This document shows positions 11,845 to 23,599 of a stretch of 64,000 nucleotides of DNA, in pieces; within the stretch, counting starts at the first letter, position 1; every line of letters begins with the position of its first letter. The translations under genes were made by a program, and so were the position numbers. The stretch comes from Stenopsyche tienmushanensis (lineage: Eukaryota; Arthropoda; Insecta; Trichoptera; Stenopsychidae). The DNA lies in assembly GCA_008973525.1 (NCBI GenBank), contig WACJ01000331.1:269984-333983 (forward strand). The letters are read 5' to 3'. Below the pieces are notes generated by a model that was not told the origin of the DNA, ran no database searches, and saw only the letters and a list, made by a program, of their open reading frames with translations.

Positions 11845-11879
11845 TGATAAACGATGCGATGCCGTTTTTTTTAAGGAAT

Positions 11880-13960
11880 AACTAAAGGTAAATAAATTGT
11901 GTTTTGTTCGAAATTCAAATATAGCTTGGGAAACTGCAAAAGTGATGGCCGCGTGGAACCCCTTGGGCCACTTTTTCGTCCAGGAGAGTTAATTTTACCG
12001 CTGTCTGATCAGCAGATTTAGATGTATCAATATAAAACCAAATTGATAATTATAAACCAGGCACCAAGCTCAACTGTGTTATAAAATATTTTCACTATAT
12101 TCAAGAAAAAATATTTAACTTGTGAATAAAGTTGATTACCCCCGAAAAATTGGAAGTAATGAAAGAACAACATTCAGTCAGTTGAAATGAAAATATTCTA
12201 TTCTAAAAAAATTTCTACAATATATGGATGTATTCGTTAAAAAATATTATGATGTATTTGTAATTTTTTTTTTAATACAATTTGCAATATTTTTGCCGAC
12301 GGATAAGATTTACATATATTTTATACGATTAAAATATTGACAAATGTGGGTACTGTCATTCCTTGAAAGTTAAGTAGTTTCCATCATTCGTTAACGCTGG
12401 CAAGAACTAAAACGTTAGGATTACATCGAGAGTTACACGTCTACAAAAACCCGTTGAAGGGGAAACGATCAATATATTATCAAATAATGCTATAAATATA
12501 GGGTAAAGTTTAGATCTTTATCGAAAAATAACCTTTTAAATAAATGAAGTACCTAATGAAATGTGTAGGAATAATATTTGAATTCATACATAGAACAAAA
12601 TTCTCAACTACATAAATGGGAAAAAGTATATTAAATTATCATAAATGAAAATAGCTTACCAAAAAACAGAAAAATATTCAAAATCTTTCCATAGCTGCAT
12701 AGGTGCGATTCTTTTACGTTGTGTCTTTTCAAATTAAAATGTCTTTAATTAATATTGGAAAAACAGGCAACAATAATTTCAGTCGGGCATAGGCTGGTTT
12801 GTGACATTGGAGTCATATTTTATCCAAATTTCATCTCAATCTGGAATAGATAAGTAGTCGTTATAGATAATAATCTACCAGAATTGGAGTCAAGAGTTTG
12901 ACTTTAGTTCTCAGTATGGTTAAATACAGATATATATTAAATGCAATTTCGACTGAGTACATTTGCTTCTTTCAATAAGACCCACTTGTAATCAGCATGA
13001 AAAATTGTAGCAATAACTTTATTAAATGGAAAAAAACACTTACTTGAAAACGGTCATAAGCATAAAAGAGTATTGCAATCTACTTTTATCCAAATTTCAT
13101 TTAAATCTATGTGGATTTAAATTTACTGAAACTATTAATGATGTATATAAAATCCTCACATTAATGCAGTCAAAATTGGATTTTAGCATTGAAGCCTTTT
13201 TTGTCTGAATTTCATCTCACTCTGGAATAAATTTGTATTCATTTATAATAATTTATTTGTATTTAAGATTTTAATTTAGAATATGGTTAAATATAGACGA
13301 CGTTTAATACAATCTTAATTTAAGAAACCGCTCCTAAATAGCACGTAACAATAATTTCGTTCGATGATTAAATTAAACTTACTTGAATACGACCACAATT
13401 GTGTTAGAGCATTGGAGTCTTCTTTTATCTGTATTTCATTTCCATCTGGAATAGATAAATATTCATTTTTAATAATCGACAGTTTAAATGGAATTCCGGC
13501 AGATCGACGAAACGAAGCCAAATCGATTAAACAAAGGCATTCGTAATAAGTACGTAAAAATTGCAACAACTCACATGAAATCTGCCATAATCGTAGTGGA
13601 GTCTTATTTGCTTTGGATTTTTTCCAAATCTGGTTGTTATACGAATTTGTTTTTGTTTAATTCTGCAGGAATATGAAGATTGAACTGGATAAATACTGGA
13701 ACGTGACTAGACGACTCCCAACTTGCGACTGCTCACTCGACATAACCGCAAACCTTTTCATCACGTTGCAACACTGTATTGCTATATACAGTGTGATTCA
13801 AAAATACCTCTTGTAAAAATATTGGTATAATTTGTTTTTGTGGAATTATCGATATCTTTTTAACGGGGTATTTTGAGTTATGCGATGCCTCAACATATCG
13901 ATATTCTTATTTCGCTGAAAGATTTTAAATTTTCAAAGAAATACTTTAAATAAAATAAAA
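11880..13960 (-). repeat. Copy 2 of the duplicated exon-module family (inverted relative to 28.4-31.0 kb)
   Basis: This 2.1-kb block is the reverse complement of 28450-31020 with high identity; one 60-residue frame (13026-13208 here, 29360-29178 there) is identical. Read on the minus strand it holds short exon-like modules, each preceded by an acceptor-like polypyrimidine-AG and followed by GTAAGT/GTGAGT. The module at about 13462-13400 reads D-G-N-E-I-Q-I-K-E-D-S-N-A-L-T-Q-L-W-S-Y-S. The first module starts with an ATG near 13741 (M-S-S-E-Q-S-Q-V-G-S). Unlike copy 3 it lacks the roughly 600-bp internal duplication. I do not recognise the protein. Confidence 0.8.
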
Positions 13961-13964
13961 TAAA

Positions 13965-14250
13965 TAAAATTGATAATATTTTTCAAGACTTCTTTTTAGT
14001 TTGTGATAATCGAATTCCATAAGTTCAACGATAAACGTAATTCGCATGAAGATCCACTCATTCCAACTAGAGATCTCCTTCATCGTCGTTGATAGGGATG
14101 TTCATGTTCAAGTTTCAGTTAAATTGTCAAAACATTTTTTTTAATCAATTTATCCTTTGATTCAGTATTTAGTTCTTATAGTGTCGTTTCTGGCCCATTC
14201 ATCAACGAGGACCTAATGTTCATTCATTTGAATCTTTTGACCAGGTCATG
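13965..14250. other. Spacer, nothing recognised
   Basis: No supported feature. Confidence 0.3.
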
Positions 14251-14254
14251 AACC

Positions 14255-16320
14255 AAATATCTTTTCAGCCTACGCGTTTCGGAGGCTTGGCTAATTAGCT
14301 CTTCAACAAGGCGGTTGGGGTGATTGTTTAACCCTTTTTTTTTTGTATTTTTGGCTATGGCTCTCGATCTCCTGCCTCATTGTTGGTATGCTTAATATGT
14401 TATGTAAATTTTTTCGTTTGTAACATACCATGGAACGTTGCCTATAGTACGCAGCACTTTGGATTGAAAGTTTTGGAGAATGTCAATATTGGAGTTTTTT
14501 GCGGTACCCCAGAGCTGTATCCCATATGTTCAGATTGGTTTTAATATACTTTTGTATACTAGTGTTTTATTTACTAGGGACAGTTCCGATTTTTTGCCCA
14601 TTAACCAATATAGCATTTTCAGTTTGATCTCCAGTTCCTTTTTCTTATTGCTTATGTATTTCTTCCACGTTAAACATCTGTCCAGGTGCATGCCGAGATA
14701 TTTAACTACATCTGCCTGTGGCAGTGCACAATCATTCAGTGAGACAGGAGGACATGTCTCTCGTCTACAAGTGAAAGTGACATACGTGGATTTACTTTCA
14801 TTGGCCTTTATGCGCCATTTCTTTATATTGTTGAGGTCACGTTGGAGCAGTTGAGACGCTATTGCGGGGTCGTCGTGCGAGGTTAGAAAATCTGTGTCGT
14901 CCACAAAGGTGGCCGTTGTCGTGGTGTTTGTTGTCGGAATGTCGGCTGTTTATAAAAGGAATAAAACTGGATCAAGTACGCTGCCTTGTGGGACGCCGGA
15001 TTTTATATCATGGAGTGTGGTGGCTTCATCTTCGTATTTGATGTAGAATGTTCTGCTAGTCAGGTATGATTTGAATATGAAAAAGTAGTTTGTGGGCAGT
15101 TGTTTTCCGATATTATATAGCAAGCCCGGATGCCACACTACGTCAAAAGCCTGAGTTCCGTCCAGGAATGCTGCCGAACAATATTTTCTGTCTTCTAAGT
15201 CCTTGTGTATTCTATTGAATATCTTGTGTATTTGTTCCACAGTCGCATGTGGTTGACGAAATCCAAATTATTGGGAGTAAGCTGATGGGTCTGTATGATT
15301 TGACGTCATGTATATCCTTGCCGGGCTTTGGGATTAGAATAATCTTAGCCACTTTCCACTGTGGGGGGAAATAGACAATTTTTTGTACCGCATTGAATGT
15401 TTGTACCAAGAACTTAAATCCTTTAGTAAGGAGTTCCTTTACCATTCTTCCCGTAATGAGATCGTAGCCAGACGATTTTTTAATGTCGACTTTTGCTATG
15501 ACTGATTGATTTTTTTGTTTTTGTCGGCCCGTGAATCTCATCTTCGTTTTCTGAAGTATTCATGTTTTTGTGTGGAGTGAATACTTCTGTCAAGTGACTA
15601 GCGAATATTTCTGCTTTTTCTTTGCTGTTTCTAGTCCATTCTCCGTTTTTCTTTTTGATAGGCGGTGATGTTACTTGGGGTCGCCTTAAGTATTTTGTAC
15701 CTTTCCACAGTGAGTATTCTGTGGCTTCAGTGGCGGTTAGCCCGTTGAGGTAGTCGCTGATTGCTTCATTTTTGCTTTTGGTGATGGCATTTTTAAGGTT
15801 TTTTATAGCTCGGTTTAGTTTGTTTTTGTTTTCCGGCGATCTCGTTACTCTCGTCTCTCGTCCTTTGGTGGTTATCAGTCTCGAGCCCCATTGTGTATGT
15901 TTAGCGTTATTATCTCCACCAGTGATTAATTTATTTCCAAGGGTGTTATAAAATCGTTGGAAGTTCTCTTTTTTAATACAGTGTCTAGGTAGAGAGTACA
16001 CGGCTTAGATGGTGATCGGTCCTCTCCAGTCTTCTACGACGATGTTGGTAGCCTGGAGGTGTTCCTCTGTAAATTTTGAAGCTTCGTGATGTTTAATAGA
16101 CATTCTTAGTATAACTGCAGTTCCGCCGTGAGCTGTCCCATCTGGATGCTCTATTGTGTATGTACTGTATTGTGGGATTTTTATATAACCTTTGTCCGTA
16201 AAGTGAGTTTTTGATATCAACATAATATCAATGTTTTCCATTTTCAGAAAATTTTGTACCTCAATTGTGTGTTTAGACAAGCCATTGGCGTTCCATATTG
16301 CTATTTGATATTTCTGGAAC
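14255..16320 (-). pseudogene. Jockey-clade LINE ORF2 (endonuclease and reverse transcriptase), frameshifted
   Basis: On the minus strand the pieces read in the order of a jockey-type ORF2. The endonuclease start (16280-16005) has IDIMLISKTHF and H-G-G-T-A-V. Then come a linker with G-D-N-N-A-K-H-T-Q-W-G (15925-15890) and fingers with Y-D-L-I-T-G and Y-R-P-I-S-L-L-P (15475-15270). The RT palm follows with AAFLDGTQAFDVVWHPGLLY, then G-V-P-Q-G-S-V-L-D-P (15180-14950), and V-D-D-T-D catalytic region with thumb L-G-M-H-L-D-R-L-T-W (14905-14640). The C-terminal block runs T-Y-G-I-Q-L-W-G-T-A (about 14530-14500). The endonuclease lacks its middle portion, and there are at least four frame changes. 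The catalytic box reads F-V-D-D, and the D following SVL replaces the usual G. Confidence 0.85.
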
Positions 16321-16324
16321 AGGT

Positions 16325-16880
16325 TTTAATATCTCATTCATAAATATTTCAATTTTAATCCAGAATTCGAAAAATCGCGGATACATTTACACGATTAAAC
16401 TGCCACAAATCTTTATATTCAGCTTCAAACATTTAAATAAAACTTTTGATTTGACGATGATTCAGAACAGCCTTGCAAATAGCATATTTTTCTGTTATTT
16501 TGAGTAAATTCCTACACTTTTTTATTTCAGCCAATTTCCCTGAAATGTATTGTATTTTGTTTATCGTCTGATGAAATGTTGTCGAGTGGTTTGAATAATA
16601 ATGCGCAAAATAATAATGAGCATTTAAGCGTATGAATTTGAAGTTCAACAGCTCCCATTGTAGATCGATTATGATTATAATGATGACGTTTGTCGGTGTT
16701 GCTAAAAGATATACAATAGTTCATATGCAATGATCAGAAGTGTTAGCAGCGTCTACGTTTAAACTGCCAAACTGCAAAAGACTACAAAAAACAATACGAA
16801 TTTCGATTGTTTAAAGAAGATGGCTTGTTATATAGGCACGGCAGTATTGTTTCAAGCCGAGTTGCATAATTTCAAAATGA
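16325..16880. other. AT-rich spacer, nothing recognised
   Basis: Short overlapping frames on both strands have no recognisable motifs. Confidence 0.3.
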
Positions 16881-16884
16881 TTAT

Positions 16885-17590
16885 AGACTCAGGCCTCGTA
16901 TAACACGGTTTTATACAACACTTTTGTATATATTGTGACGAGCGTTTTACAACACGCTGTATATAACACGGTTTGAGGGAAAAAACATACATAATTGAAT
17001 AATTACCAACAAACAAGGTATAATTTTAATATTTAAAAGCATATTATATTAGTCAGACATTTGAAAAAATATTATGATACATCACTAAAAATGAAAATGT
17101 AGCACTTCCACAAAATGAGATTGTCTATTATACTAGAATTTTTTAAAGAGAAAATGATTCTATAATGGAAAGAAATTTAAAATTCGAGAGAGAATTACAG
17201 CAGATTTTGAAACAATGAAATACGCCAAGATTTATACGCTAAAAACAGACAATCGTTTATTACTGAATGTATGAAGGATAAAACAAAACCCACTACTCCA
17301 GAGTTCTCTGATGATGGAAACCCACAACAGATCTCGAAAAAGAATAAAACACATAGAATGACAAGTGACAGCGATGATGAATGAATAGTTTATTATTATG
17401 TTATTAAAGTTTTTTTTAGTTAATTTCGTCAATGTATATGTATTTTAAAAAATAAAGTATATACCTATATGAACCATCTTCGATATTTTTATGAAATTAA
17501 AATCCTAATTTTGTATGAACCTTTTATAACACGGATTTATATTACACGACGTTTTTGTGGAACCATATAACCGTGGTCCGAGTGTACTTA
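16885..17590 (+). mobile_element. Tigger/pogo-like element remnant
   Basis: The left end (ACTCAGGCCTCGTATAACACGG) and right end (CCGTGGTCCGAGTGT) form imperfect terminal inverted repeats with the look of pogo/Tigger ends. Near the right end a short acidic reading, S-D-D-G-N, then K-T-H-R-M-T-S-D-S-D-D-E, resembles the acidic tail that closes Tigger transposases. The rest of the transposase is missing. The right 90 bp recur, reversed, at 26599-26689. Confidence 0.6.
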
Positions 17591-17594
17591 CCTA

Positions 17595-17945
17595 AAAGTT
17601 TCAATGATAATCTATATTATTAACAATAAAAGGCGATATTCATCTGATCGTCAATTTAACGCAATTGAAAGTAATTTCAATTTTAATTTGTATTAATCCT
17701 GTTCCTTCCGATTAACTGAATATACTTATTGACGAGAAAATAGAATTTTTAAAATTTATTATAATTTATTTGATATCATATTTTAGTCAGCCTGTACTAA
17801 CATGTTTAGAATTGTTGCAAACACATTTTGATAGTACTGACTCTGTTAGACCTTAGAGTATACAAAAGGAGATAATAATATTCAGTTGAAAATGTTAGCA
17901 ATTTATTTTACATATTATATTATTATATGTATTCTATGAAGACTC
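17595..17945 (+). repeat. Dispersed repeat family S, copy
   Basis: This segment is matched in reverse by about 26000-26360 and more loosely in the same orientation by 9440-9720. It has no open frame. With the adjoining Tigger end it forms an inverted duplication with 26.0-26.7 kb. Confidence 0.6.
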
Positions 17946-17949
17946 TTTA

Positions 17950-18547
17950 GGGACGTTTCTACCTTGTTGGGCCTAAAAGAAATCGATATTTTTAATGCAA
18001 AAAGTATTAAACATTGAATGTTGATATTTAGTATCTTTAGTATTTATCTTTATTGAACATAAAAATATTTTTTAAAGTTTAACAAAATATAGTTGTGGGA
18101 GTGGGGGGAGCCACATATGTCGATGGACGAGCGATGACATTCTTTACCATGGAAGTCCTAAATTCTGGACAGGTGATTTGCAATAAAAAAAAAATTAAAC
18201 ATATTTTTACTTTGTAAAATATCGTGTAGAGTAATGACTGTAATTAGGAAGAAATATTTAAAAAAATAGTGTGTTCTTACTTAAACTTTTTTTGTAGTTA
18301 TTTATTCATTAAAAATAACTGTCGAATATTTTTAGATAATTGTAATGTATACGATGAAAATGTTTATTATACAAGTGCCTACCAAATTTCATAAAGAATG
18401 CTCATCTTGTGCGTGTGGGAGCACTTCCGTGAGCTTGGAAAAAGTAGTTTCGAGAAAAACGCGTTTAAAGTCCCGCCACTCCTCAGCTTCGCGAAGCGCA
18501 GCTTCTCCTCGTCAGCCTATATTATAAGCTCTATAGGTTCCTATATT
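17950..18547. other. AT-rich spacer, nothing recognised
   Basis: The frame at 18345-18527 has no recognised motif; the sequence is otherwise AT-rich. Confidence 0.3.
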
Positions 18548-19526
18548 CAGTGGCTCCTAACCTGGGGGTAATTACCCCCGAGGGGTAAATTGGCTATTCT
18601 GGGGGTATTGATGTTATTTTTTGGTATGTAGATATAATAATAGAATGACTGATGAGCGTCATGTGGCTTGCACTCTTTTTCAAGAAGTCTCTCACTGTGT
18701 TCTAATTCTTTTCTAGCAATCCTTCTCGCAAGTGGAGGGATGAAGGCCCACTTTACCAATTTACTCGAGCACTAATTTGCACGTTTCGCATCTGTAACAG
18801 TATTTTAAGTAAAACGACTTCTACTTCTGGAAAAAAGCGCTTGTATAAAGAAGCATTTCTGCAATGGGGTTTCACGAATATTGTTGACTAGAATATAGAA
18901 AAGCCTCAGTGTGTTATATGTTATAAAGTTCTTGGTTCAGAGAGCATGAAACCGAGCAAACTAAAAAAACATTTCGATAATGTTCATAAGGAGTTGGCAA
19001 GTAAATAATTTGATTTTTTAAAAGAAAAGAGAGTTTTTGCAATTTTCTTCCACAGAAAATGCACAAAAGATAACTGGATCGTGTCTTCAAGCTTCGTATC
19101 AAATTGCTTATCCCATTGCTATGAACAAAAAATGGCAAACTATAGGAAAGGAATTCATGAAATCTTGTTTGTGTCTCTCGTTATTGGTGAGCAACGTGTG
19201 GCTAAGATTAACCAAATATCATTCTCCAATAGAACAATTCAAATTCGTATTTTAGAGTTGATTAATGATATTTTGGTAACTATTATTTCTGAAATTAAGA
19301 TGACCGTGTAAAAAAAGGAATTCTTGTTCTATGTCTTTTCCCAACACTACTCGCGGTGAAGACATATTCAAAACGCCAAAACAGCTATAATACTTGTGGA
19401 AAAAGGACTGAACTGGTCAAAGCTAGTTGGCGTTTGTACAGACGGGCGCCTTCCATGATGGGAATACGTTCTGGATTTCGAGCAGTCGTGAAACAATTTG
19501 CTCCTTAAGTTTTGTCTTACCCACGG
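18548..19526 (+). pseudogene. hAT transposase (BED finger, ZBED5-like), 3'-truncated
   Basis: The left terminus CAGTGGCTCCTAACCTGGGGGTAATTACCCCC (18548 onward) is the same terminal repeat as that of the nested hAT at 32570-33342. Downstream, plus-strand frames give the BED zinc-finger region (K-R-L-Y-K-E-A-F, then C-V-I-C, then K-L-K-K-H-F-D-N-V-H; about 18835-18990), a middle block, and G-E-D-I-F-K-T-P-K followed by G-L-N-W-S-K-L-V-G-V-C-T-D-G (about 19360-19445), which is the classical hAT C-T-D-G box. Frameshifts and stops are frequent. The element stops abruptly at 19526, where the reversed hAT fragment begins, so the C-terminal half and the right terminus are lost. Confidence 0.8.
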
Positions 19527-21480
19527 TCGAGGTAGAACGTTTATAAATTTAACTCCTAACAAAATAGCGTTTAATTTTTCGGTATACGAACTAGCGATAA
19601 TAGCAAATTTTTTGAATGAAGATACAAATAAAAAATAATTGCAACGAAGAAAAAGAATGTGAATACGTATGACTCATGACTAGAAATACGTGTTTTTAGC
19701 ATCTATTTTTTTAAAAAAATAGCATTTTTATTCTTGAATTTAGCGTTATAGAGCAAATAAAATAATACATTTTAGCATCAATTTAGCGTTTATTTCTTAA
19801 TCACAAATTTGAAGTTAAATAGTCTAATTTAAAAATAATTTACAAAACGATATACATACATATATTATAGAAAACATTTGAAATTGATTAAAAATAGGAG
19901 AAAAAAATCAATTAAACTTAAATAGTGATTAAAATTGATCATCGAGCATGTTTCTATTGACGATTGTTTCAAACTAGTACGCCGATCGTTCACAATTAAT
20001 TTGTATGCACTGAAAAACCTTTCTGCATCAACGCTATTTGCCGGACACCAAACTCATTGAATGTCCGCATTGCCGAATTCTTCATGGTTCATCTTTGTTG
20101 CAAGTAAAAGTTGAAGGGCATCAAATTTTATCCCGCTTTTAATGTTAGATGATTAATTATTTAAAAAATACGAATAACCGTCTAAACTAGTGTTTTCCAA
20201 CGTGGGGCCCACGCCCCACAGGGGGGCAATTTAAAAATGGACTCGATACGACTTTAGCCCTTTCGCTTTGGGTTATTTAAATGCAATGTTAGATATCGGT
20301 GACAAATTTAACAAAAAAGCGCAAGAATCGCAGTAAATGAATATAGAAAAATCAATATTAAAATTATTTTGAATTTCAGTTTCAGAAATTTTACTTGTTT
20401 TGATAACAATTTCATAGTGATTTCTCCCTAAAACTTTTCATTTATATTTCTTAAGGGAACAAAACAATTTTTAAAGATTAAATATGGGGGGCATAAAAAT
20501 TTTAGAAATGTTTAGGTGGAGCATGGCCTAAAAAGGTTGGGAAACACTGATCTAAGCATTGAGTGGCCGTCAATGTTGTAAATAAAGGTAAGTTTTTCAA
20601 TAATAATGACGTTTCATCAATTGGGAAATTGCATCTACTTCCAGCTACATGCGGATTGAACAGATGATTATATCTAAATGTGACCCGAGTTTAAATAAAC
20701 TTTTACGGGAAACTGACTCGAGCATATCTATCAATTCTGTCAATGTCATCCGTTTCAATTAGTAGCTTCTGGGTTTTCATAGGCAAAATACCACTTACGT
20801 TGTAACCGAGAGAACGTTTTATTGTCATAATTTCATCTCACAATAAATGGGAAAAGGGGTGCCAAGATCCTTCTAATGTGTCTAATAAATTAATAAACTT
20901 ATCGCATATCTCGCTAACAAATTTACATTGATTTTTTAATGTATTTGTGTCAGACTCATACAACTCTATAATTCGTCCTTTTCCTACACTTGTTGTATCT
21001 GAGTTTTTAAAAATATCTATACATCAAACTATGCGTCCAAATATTTGACTGATTTGAACCATGATTTCCAACGGGTTATAATTGAACTCGTAAATAATAC
21101 TGTTGGGAGATGAGGTTACGATTTCTACAAAAATGCAACAAAACTTGATTTTATTTTGCGGGAATGCAAAAATGGCATTTTATGTCATCTCCATGACTTA
21201 TTTCTTCATATCTGCTCCATATAATGGAACATACGTTCTTCTTAATTGGTCTGCACATGAAAAATCGCTCGATCGCAAATCACATATTCCCAAAAATATT
21301 ATTTCACCGCAGGATGGTTCAACTTTTCCAGGGGTATATTGGCTTTGAGGCATGTGCAAACGGTTTTTTTTTATGAATTTCGATTTTTCTTGTCTTCTAT
21401 CTATTATATTTGTTATTGTCGATTGACGAGTATTACTTGTGGCAGGTGTCAAAGCTGTCTTCTTGTGTCCATTCATATTA
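19527..21480 (-). pseudogene. Second hAT-like transposase, minus strand, interrupted by a MITE
   Basis: The minus-strand C-terminus (about 20110-19920) reads M-N-H-E-E-F-G-N-A-D-I, then a C-P-A-N-S-V-D-A-E-R-F-F-S block and N-D-R-R-T-S-L, the same dimerisation segment as the inverted copy at 8151. The 3' flank from 19920 to 19530 is also shared with 8380-8690. Upstream (21476-21198) an open frame and several broken frames down to about 20560 probably encode the earlier part of the same protein, but I do not recognise motifs there, so that part is low confidence. A 362-bp MITE at 20188-20549 interrupts the gene. Confidence 0.6.
20188..20549. mobile_element. hAT-type MITE, 362 bp
   Basis: Ends TAGTGTTTTCCAAC and GTTGGGAAACACTG are near-perfect inverted repeats of the hAT type. 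The flanking octamers GTCTAAAC (20180-20187) and ATCTAAGC (20550-20557) differ at two positions and are a plausible aged target duplication. The C-rich inner ends (GGGGCCCACGCCCC) form a secondary palindrome. The reversed copy near 7770-8058 contains the same element with an internal deletion, so the insertion predates the duplication. Confidence 0.75.
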
Positions 21481-21514
21481 TATTAGTGTTTGGCATCATA
21501 GAGCAGGTCCGGTC

Positions 21515-21587
21515 AAATATCGTTTCGGACGAACCGGTACCGGCGAGATCGAACCGTCAACGGCACCACAGTGTGGATCGGGCCTTA
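21515..21587. mobile_element. Fragment of the PIF/Harbinger-like MITE
   Basis: The right end GGCACCACAGTGTGGATCGGGCC followed by TTA matches the complete copy at 24276-24480. The left part is truncated and starts within GGTCCGGTCAAATATCG. Confidence 0.5.
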
Positions 21588-21589
21588 AT

Positions 21590-22345
21590 AGAGTTGTCTT
21601 CGAATACTACTCTGATATTCATATACAAAACATTAACATCAGTATCCACTTTTAAGCCGAAAAGTTACACATTTATTGAAGTTTTTTGTAATTTTCAGTA
21701 TGCGATTTCAATTTCAATATGTAATTTTCATACGAAAAAGCATTTTCGAAATCGAAACAATTGTACTGCAGCCAAGAATATCCAATAAATTAGCAAAAAT
21801 GGAACAGCAAGTTTTGCATTAATTTGTTGAGAAGAAAACTCATTGTTTCTGTTAAATTTTAATGTGTCAGACTGTTAAATTTTAATGTATAGTTACGTAC
21901 ATCTGTCACATTATAAGATAAAAAAAAATTACATAAATAACTAATTTTATTTTAGTATTGGTGGTCCGCAAAAAAGTATTCAGATTTAGCAGATGATTTT
22001 AAATGGAAATACGAAATAGAAATTGTTAAATTACTATTCTCTCATTCATTAGGAATGGAACCACTCTAGATTAAAGATTGAAGGTTGATAATTTTATATT
22101 TCGTTTTGGATACACATAATACTTTGTCCAACTATGTAAAAATAAAGCATGTAATAGGTAATCCAATTATGTATTCATTATTATCAACTATAGAATAGTA
22201 AAACTGAACCATCCGGATATTCTTATAATTTTTGAAGTATGAAAAAAACAAAACATTTTACATATATAAATTTTGTTCTTAATTTAGTTTTAATCTGTAC
22301 CGCCGTTGACGTTGGTTTTATTGTTAGAAGTGTATTAAGCTGAGG
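21590..22345. other. AT-rich spacer, nothing recognised
   Basis: No supported gene or element boundary. Confidence 0.3.
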
Positions 22346-22349
22346 AGCA

Positions 22350-22740
22350 TCGACATACATGTATGTCCGAATTCTCATGTCCCAAAAAGAGCACTTAGCG
22401 CAGTTCGGGAGACAGAGACGGATAGCTTTCTCACATGCATCTCATGATTGTATAGATCGTTAAGCCCAAATTTATGATTTCGATTTCAAGTGTGTTATTT
22501 TTTACGCAAAGAAACGACTGTATATTGTGTGTTATCGAGAGTGTTTGTTTATTAACGGCTTGCCGTTCTTCTCTGCGCGTTGAATGAATCTTTGTTCAAT
22601 TATCATTTCCTTCTAAAGGAGGAGTAAATGAATCGATTTTTTGTGCATTGTTTATGTAAAGAAATGACGTGGTCTTGTATTCACTATCAAGTGTTCATTT
22701 ACAATTGAAGATTGACTTACGCTGATTAGGAGCTGACAGA
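22350..22740. repeat. Dispersed repeat family R, copy 2 (reverse of the 8.8-kb copy)
   Basis: Contains GATCGTTAAGCCCAAATTTATG, AAGTGTGTTATTTTTTACGC and the downstream CTTCTAAAGGAGGAG, shared with the arms at 42.4-42.8 and 43.6-43.9 kb. It is bounded on the left by the palindromic CATACATGTATG. No coding potential. Confidence 0.7.
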
Positions 22741-22744
22741 AAGT

Positions 22745-23160
22745 AATCGGCGTAAAGCGATTATGACATCAACGACTTCATTGATTTTAAATTTGCTCGC
22801 TCCTCAACAGGTTAAAAACACGTCCAACTTTTATGTCCTTTTATATTGATCCAAATATTTGAAATCTATTTTTTTCAAATTATTCGTACTCATAATTGTA
22901 CGTTTTCACAAGAGATAAAAATTAACATTATATTAAGTATGTAATTTTGATGGAATTCAAGGTAATACTCTGGAATGTTTTCAGAGCATTCGATCATTTG
23001 CCTTGTTTTGAAAATACGTCGTTACTTTGATTGGAAATCGTCCTTATCATCACCTGGGAATGTTCCAAAAAGCTCAATGATATGCATTGTTTTTCAAACA
23101 AGTCATTATTACGGTTATTAAGATATGTGAATTGTCGAACTGGAATTCGCTTGCAATTTC
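22745..23160. other. Spacer, nothing recognised
   Basis: No supported feature. Confidence 0.3.
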
Positions 23161-23164
23161 GACT

Positions 23165-23285
23165 TTGGGAACGTTTTGGAGTGTCATTTAGCCGAGTATC
23201 ATTACTCCCTTGCAAAAACCTTTTCATAAAAAAAAAAAATCGACAGGTTTGCACGGCAACTCCATCCTTTCTATGTCGGTAATTT
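23165..23285 (-). repeat. Third, reversed fragment of the LTR-like family
   Basis: On the minus strand this matches the left ends at 3690 and 6362 (GAGTTGCCGTGCAA, then AATGATACTCGG). Only about 120 bp are left. Confidence 0.55.
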
Positions 23286-23599
23286 TACAACCAGTTTTCC
23301 TTCCCTGCTACAGAATCTTAAAACTCGAGATGTTTCACGATCAACTCGTCCTGACCTTTCCTTTTTCTGTGATGTTTAAGAGACAATACATATTTCAATA
23401 CTATATCATTATATTAACATATTGAAAATTTGCTGCTGCATCGGTTTCCCCAGCGGCATTTTGTCAATGAGTGAAATTGTGGCATTAAAGGTTTTTTTCA
23501 GCCTCGTGTCCGAACCGATTCGTTGAACATAAGTGAGATAGTCGCGGTACCCGAGTTCAGCGAAGGCAAAAAAAAACACTACCCCTAAGTAATGATTTC

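Noticed and set aside
18345..18527. Possible small gene on the plus strand
   Set aside because: No motif, no relatives in the window, and sequence borders a hAT terminus.
21103..21655. Overlapping plus-strand frames as a membrane protein gene
   Set aside because: Hydrophobic stretches reflect AT-rich antisense of the minus-strand hAT, and the frames are not repeated or conserved.
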